Shown: piece by piece, positions 61,472 through 64,000 of the stretch | Layout: each line of letters opens with the position of its first letter | How positions within the stretch are numbered: the stretch's first letter is position 1 | NCBI RefSeq assembly: GCF_029224025.1 | Contig: NZ_CP119392.1 | Coordinates: 953,001 to 1,017,000 of the forward strand | DNA from: Rhodanobacter sp. AS-Z3 | Lineage (GTDB): Bacteria; Pseudomonadota; Gammaproteobacteria; Xanthomonadales; Rhodanobacteraceae | Length of the DNA: 64,000 nucleotides | Reading direction: 5' to 3' | Program-made: the position numbers and the translations under genes | The notes under the pieces: generated by a model | The model's input: only the letters and a program-made list of their open reading frames with translations | What the model was told of the DNA's origin: nothing | Database searches by the model: none

Positions 61472-62241
61472 CAGCCACGCTCCCGGTCGGCATCGAGTCG
61501 GCGCGTAGCCAGCGCCAGCGAGAGTGTGGTGAACAGCACGAACCACACGATGTCCGTGCTCGACATCAGCCCGCGCAGCATGGGTTGCAGGTGTGTACTC
61601 ATCGCCAGCCAGTTGATCGCGCCGCCGTTGATGCCAGCCATCTGCGCGCCGAAATTCACGCCCCACAGCGCCAGCGCGATGATTAGTGCCGCCGCCGCCG
61701 CAATCGCCGGATGCGAGGCGAAGCTGGAACAAGCGACCGCGATCGCGGCGAGCGTGGCCAGCATCAACGCGAGGCCCAGCGTGGCAGCGGCAAGCTTGCC
61801 CCAGTCGAAGTGGGTGGCATGCATCAGCACCAGCGGCATCGCCAGCGTGAGTGCCAGCCACAGCAGCAGCCAGCCGAGTATCGCCAGATACTTGCCCAAC
61901 ACGATGCGCGAGGCCGGCACGCCGGCGGCGAACATGAGCGGCAGGGTGCCATTGCGCCGTTCGCCGGCGATCACCGACATGCCGAGCAACGGCACCACCA
62001 GGAACGCGAGTTGTGCGAGTTGGCCCAGTAGCGGCACGCCAACCAGATCAATGAAGCCGGGACCGTCGGGCTGCGCGGCGCGCTGGATTTGTCCGCCCAG
62101 GAAGCTGCCCAGCAACAGGGTGAAGTTCCATGCCAGCCAGGCCACGGTCAGCGCCGCCAGCACCCACGCCAGTGGGCGCACCAGCAGGCGCCGCCACTCC
62201 AGTCGCGCCACCGCAGCGGTATTCATCAGCAACTGACTCAT
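61471..62241 (-). CDS. ABC-2 type permease (GldF-like)
   Basis: A 256-residue integral membrane protein with six helices. SVIAGERRNGTLPLMFAAGVPASRIVLGKYLA is the ABC-2 permease signature at the ATPase-coupling helix. It overlaps the ATPase gene by four bases and the GldG-like gene by one, indicating a single complex. The substrate is unknown; gliding is not implied, since the same set occurs in non-gliding bacteria. Confidence 0.88.
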   Translation of the reverse strand: MSQLLMNTAAVARLEWRRLLVRPLAWVLAALTVAWLAWNFTLLLGSFLGGQIQRAAQPDGPGFIDLVGVPLLGQLAQLAFLVVPLLGMSVIAGERRNGTLPLMFAAGVPASRIVLGKYLAILGWLLLWLALTLAMPLVLMHATHFDWGKLAAATLGLALMLATLAAIAVACSSFASHPAIAAAAALIIALALWGVNFGAQMAGINGGAINWLAMSTHLQPMLRGLMSSTDIVWFVLFTTLSLALATRRLDADRERG

Positions 62242-62999
62242 GCGGCCTGCGCCTTGCTTGTGCCGCTCATCGCAATTCCGAAAAACGTCTGTTCCAGCGC
62301 GGCGTGGTCATCGACAAGCACCGGGCCGTCATGGCGCAGCGTGCCCTCGTGCAGGATCGCCACGCGATCGCATACGGCGGTCACCTCCGCCAGAAGATGG
62401 GTAGACAGGATCACTGCGGTGCCTGCCGCCGCCTGTTCACGGATCAGTGTGCGCAGCGAGGCGACCTGCACCGGATCGAGTGCATTGGCCGGCTCATCCA
62501 GTACCAACAGTGTGGGCCGATGCACCAGCGCACAGGCCAGCCCCAGCCGCTGACGCTGTCCCTGCGACAGTACGCCGGCCAGACGGCGGGCCAGCGGCTG
62601 CAATTCCAGCCGCTCGATGATCGCGGTGCGAGCGGCGCGCAGAGTGCTGCCACGGATGCCGCGCAGTCGCCCATGTGCGTCGAGATGTTCCTCGACGGTG
62701 AGTTCGGCCCACACCGGCGCCCGCTCCGGCAACCAGCCGATCTGCCGGCGAGCCAGTTCCGGGTGCTCGAGGAAATCCTCGCCGTTCAGCTGGATGCCGC
62801 CGCTGTCAGGGCGCAGCGCGCCGGCAATCATCGACAAGGTGGTCGACTTGCCGGCGCCGTTGACGCCCAGCAAGCCCATCACCTGGCCGCTTTTCAACGA
62901 GAGGCTGAGGTCGTGTACCGCCAGACGACCGGCGCGTCGGCGACTGAGGTGGTCGAGTTGCAGAACGGTCTGGGGAGACGCAGGGAGGGTCGTTGTCAT
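62238..62999 (-). CDS. ABC transporter ATP-binding protein (GldA-like)
   Basis: A 253-residue ATPase. Walker A GVNGAGKST, signature LSQGQRQRLGLA (Q-type), Walker B LLVLDEPANALDP and the switch His in LSTHLLAEV are complete. It drives the ABC-2 permease encoded next. The ATG at 62999 fits; a start at 63041 adds 14 residues with no ribosome site. First gene of a five-gene run ending with mutM. Confidence 0.92.
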   Translation of the reverse strand: MTTTLPASPQTVLQLDHLSRRRAGRLAVHDLSLSLKSGQVMGLLGVNGAGKSTTLSMIAGALRPDSGGIQLNGEDFLEHPELARRQIGWLPERAPVWAELTVEEHLDAHGRLRGIRGSTLRAARTAIIERLELQPLARRLAGVLSQGQRQRLGLACALVHRPTLLVLDEPANALDPVQVASLRTLIREQAAAGTAVILSTHLLAEVTAVCDRVAILHEGTLRHDGPVLVDDHAALEQTFFGIAMSGTSKAQAA

Positions 63000-63172
63000 T
63001 GCCTGATTGTCATGGCGGTCCCACTTTGAGACAACAGGCACAGTCAGCGCTTGTGAATAACGCGCGTTTAGCTTCCAGCGCTTGACGGGCTGTTATCATT
63101 CGTGGTGTCAAATATGCTGGCGGGTAAGGACGCCCTCATTTCCCCTGACTCGTTCCCCATTTGGTGTGCCCC

Positions 63173-64000
63173 ATGCTCGACGCGGTAATCAATTTCCTCA
63201 ACGATGGTCTGACCGGCGCAAGCTGGGGCCAGATCGCCGTGTACGTGCTGGTGATGACCCAGCTGACCATCTTCACGGTGACCTTGTACCTGCATCGCAG
63301 TCAGACCCATCGTGGCGTGGACTTCCATCCGGTGCTGGCGCATTTCTTCCGCTTCTGGGGCTGGCTGACCACCGGCATGGTCACTCGCGAGTGGGTGGCG
63401 GTGCATCGCAAGCACCACGCCAAGGTCGAGACGGTGGATGACCCGCACAGCCCGATGATCCATGGCATCAAGAAGGTGTTCTGGGACGGCGTGTCGCTGT
63501 ATCGCGACGCCTGCGAGAACAAGCAGGACATGGAGCAATACGGTCGTGGCACGCCCGACGACTGGGTCGAGAGGAACGTCTACGGCGCGCATCCGTATTG
63601 GGGCCCGACCCTGATGCTGTTCATCAGCATAGCGCTGTTCGGCGTGATCGGTGCAGCGCTGTGGGCGCTGCAGATGGTCTGGATTCCGTTCTGGGCCGCC
63701 GGCTTCGTCAACGGTATCGGCCACTGGGCCGGCTACCGCAATTTCGAAAGTGCCGATACCGCGCGCAATCTGATTCCGTGGGCGTTCTGGATCGGCGGTG
63801 AAGAGCTGCACAACAATCATCATGCGTTCCCCAGTTCGGCCAAGTTCGCCCTGCGCAAGTGGGAATTCGACATTGGCTGGGCGGCGATCTGCGGCCTGCG
63901 TGCGGTCGGTCTGGCCAAGGTGATGCGCGTGGCGCCGACGCTGGATATTCGTCCGAACGTGCGTTTGCCCGACGCCGAAACGCTGCGGGCCGTACTGACC
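63173..64000 (+). CDS. Acyl-CoA/fatty acid desaturase, partial at window end
   Basis: The first 276 residues of a membrane desaturase; the frame is open at base 64000. The three di-iron His boxes HRSQTHR, HRKHH and HNNHH are in the right order and spacing for delta-9 stearoyl-CoA desaturase-like enzymes, with four membrane helices. It would introduce double bases into acyl chains, raising membrane fluidity. It is divergent from the ABC ATPase gene; the 173-base gap shows possible -35 (TTGACG) and -10 (TATCAT) elements but with poor spacing. Confidence 0.9.
   Translation, partial: MLDAVINFLNDGLTGASWGQIAVYVLVMTQLTIFTVTLYLHRSQTHRGVDFHPVLAHFFRFWGWLTTGMVTREWVAVHRKHHAKVETVDDPHSPMIHGIKKVFWDGVSLYRDACENKQDMEQYGRGTPDDWVERNVYGAHPYWGPTLMLFISIALFGVIGAALWALQMVWIPFWAAGFVNGIGHWAGYRNFESADTARNLIPWAFWIGGEELHNNHHAFPSSAKFALRKWEFDIGWAAICGLRAVGLAKVMRVAPTLDIRPNVRLPDAETLRAVLT

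Overview
The window is a high-GC chromosomal segment of a gammaproteobacterium, most likely in the order Lysobacterales (Xanthomonadales) and probably the Rhodanobacteraceae (Rhodanobacter/Dyella-like). This placement is inferred from how the proteins read (aceBA with a divergent CysB-like regulator, UbiB/UbiJ/UbiE, PssA, many secreted peptidases, a TonB-dependent receptor) and from the GTAGGAGC-type REP repeats. It was not confirmed by any search. I saw no rRNA, tRNA, CRISPR array, transposase or prophage. Gene density is high and intergenic gaps are mostly under 300 bases.

Layout. 1-2350: the 3' end of a ComM-type Mg-chelatase-like ATPase gene, then a CPA1-type Na+/H+ antiporter. 2485-5618: the highlight, a likely split borosin RiPP locus, with a SonM-like alpha-N-methyltransferase, a 99-residue SonA-like precursor and a tightly coupled membrane GGDEF protein with periplasmic helical repeats. 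5817-9922: the glyoxylate shunt (aceB-aceA) with a divergent LysR regulator. 9944-15020: acyltransferase, ArfB, TruC, UbiB, UbiJ, TrmL and a small membrane peptide, with REP-type repeats between them. 15294-24860: M16 peptidase, lipoprotein, a giant patatin-like membrane phospholipase divergent from phosphatidylserine synthase PssA, a GNAT enzyme and a YdcH-like protein. 24997-28982: TtcA, an aromatic/aspartate aminotransferase, RdgC and a YgjP-like metallopeptidase.

29006-43661: sterol-desaturase-type hydroxylase, alpha/beta hydrolase, M1 peptidase, prolyl iminopeptidase, AcpA-like phosphatase/phospholipase C, two tandem S10 carboxypeptidases, an EamA exporter, a GST, a DUF2249/FmdE-like pair with a putative FNR-type promoter, UbiE and an amidohydrolase. 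43736-54077: PlsB, a possible small RNA, a class C-type acid phosphatase lipoprotein, an AI-2E/PerM permease, an S9 peptidase and a TonB-dependent receptor. 54285-64000: Rep helicase, thymidine kinase, an unknown protein, an Frm2-type nitroreductase, a Gld-like ABC system running into mutM, and a partial acyl-CoA desaturase.

Two themes recur. One is phospholipid synthesis and remodelling (PlsB, PlsC-like, PssA, patatin, AcpA-like, desaturase). The other is secreted peptide breakdown and uptake (M16, M1, Pip, two S10, S9, TonB receptor). The borosin locus is the most unusual element. The enzyme family is known from Shewanella SonM/SonA; this precursor, its acidic tail and the linkage to a diguanylate cyclase look undescribed.
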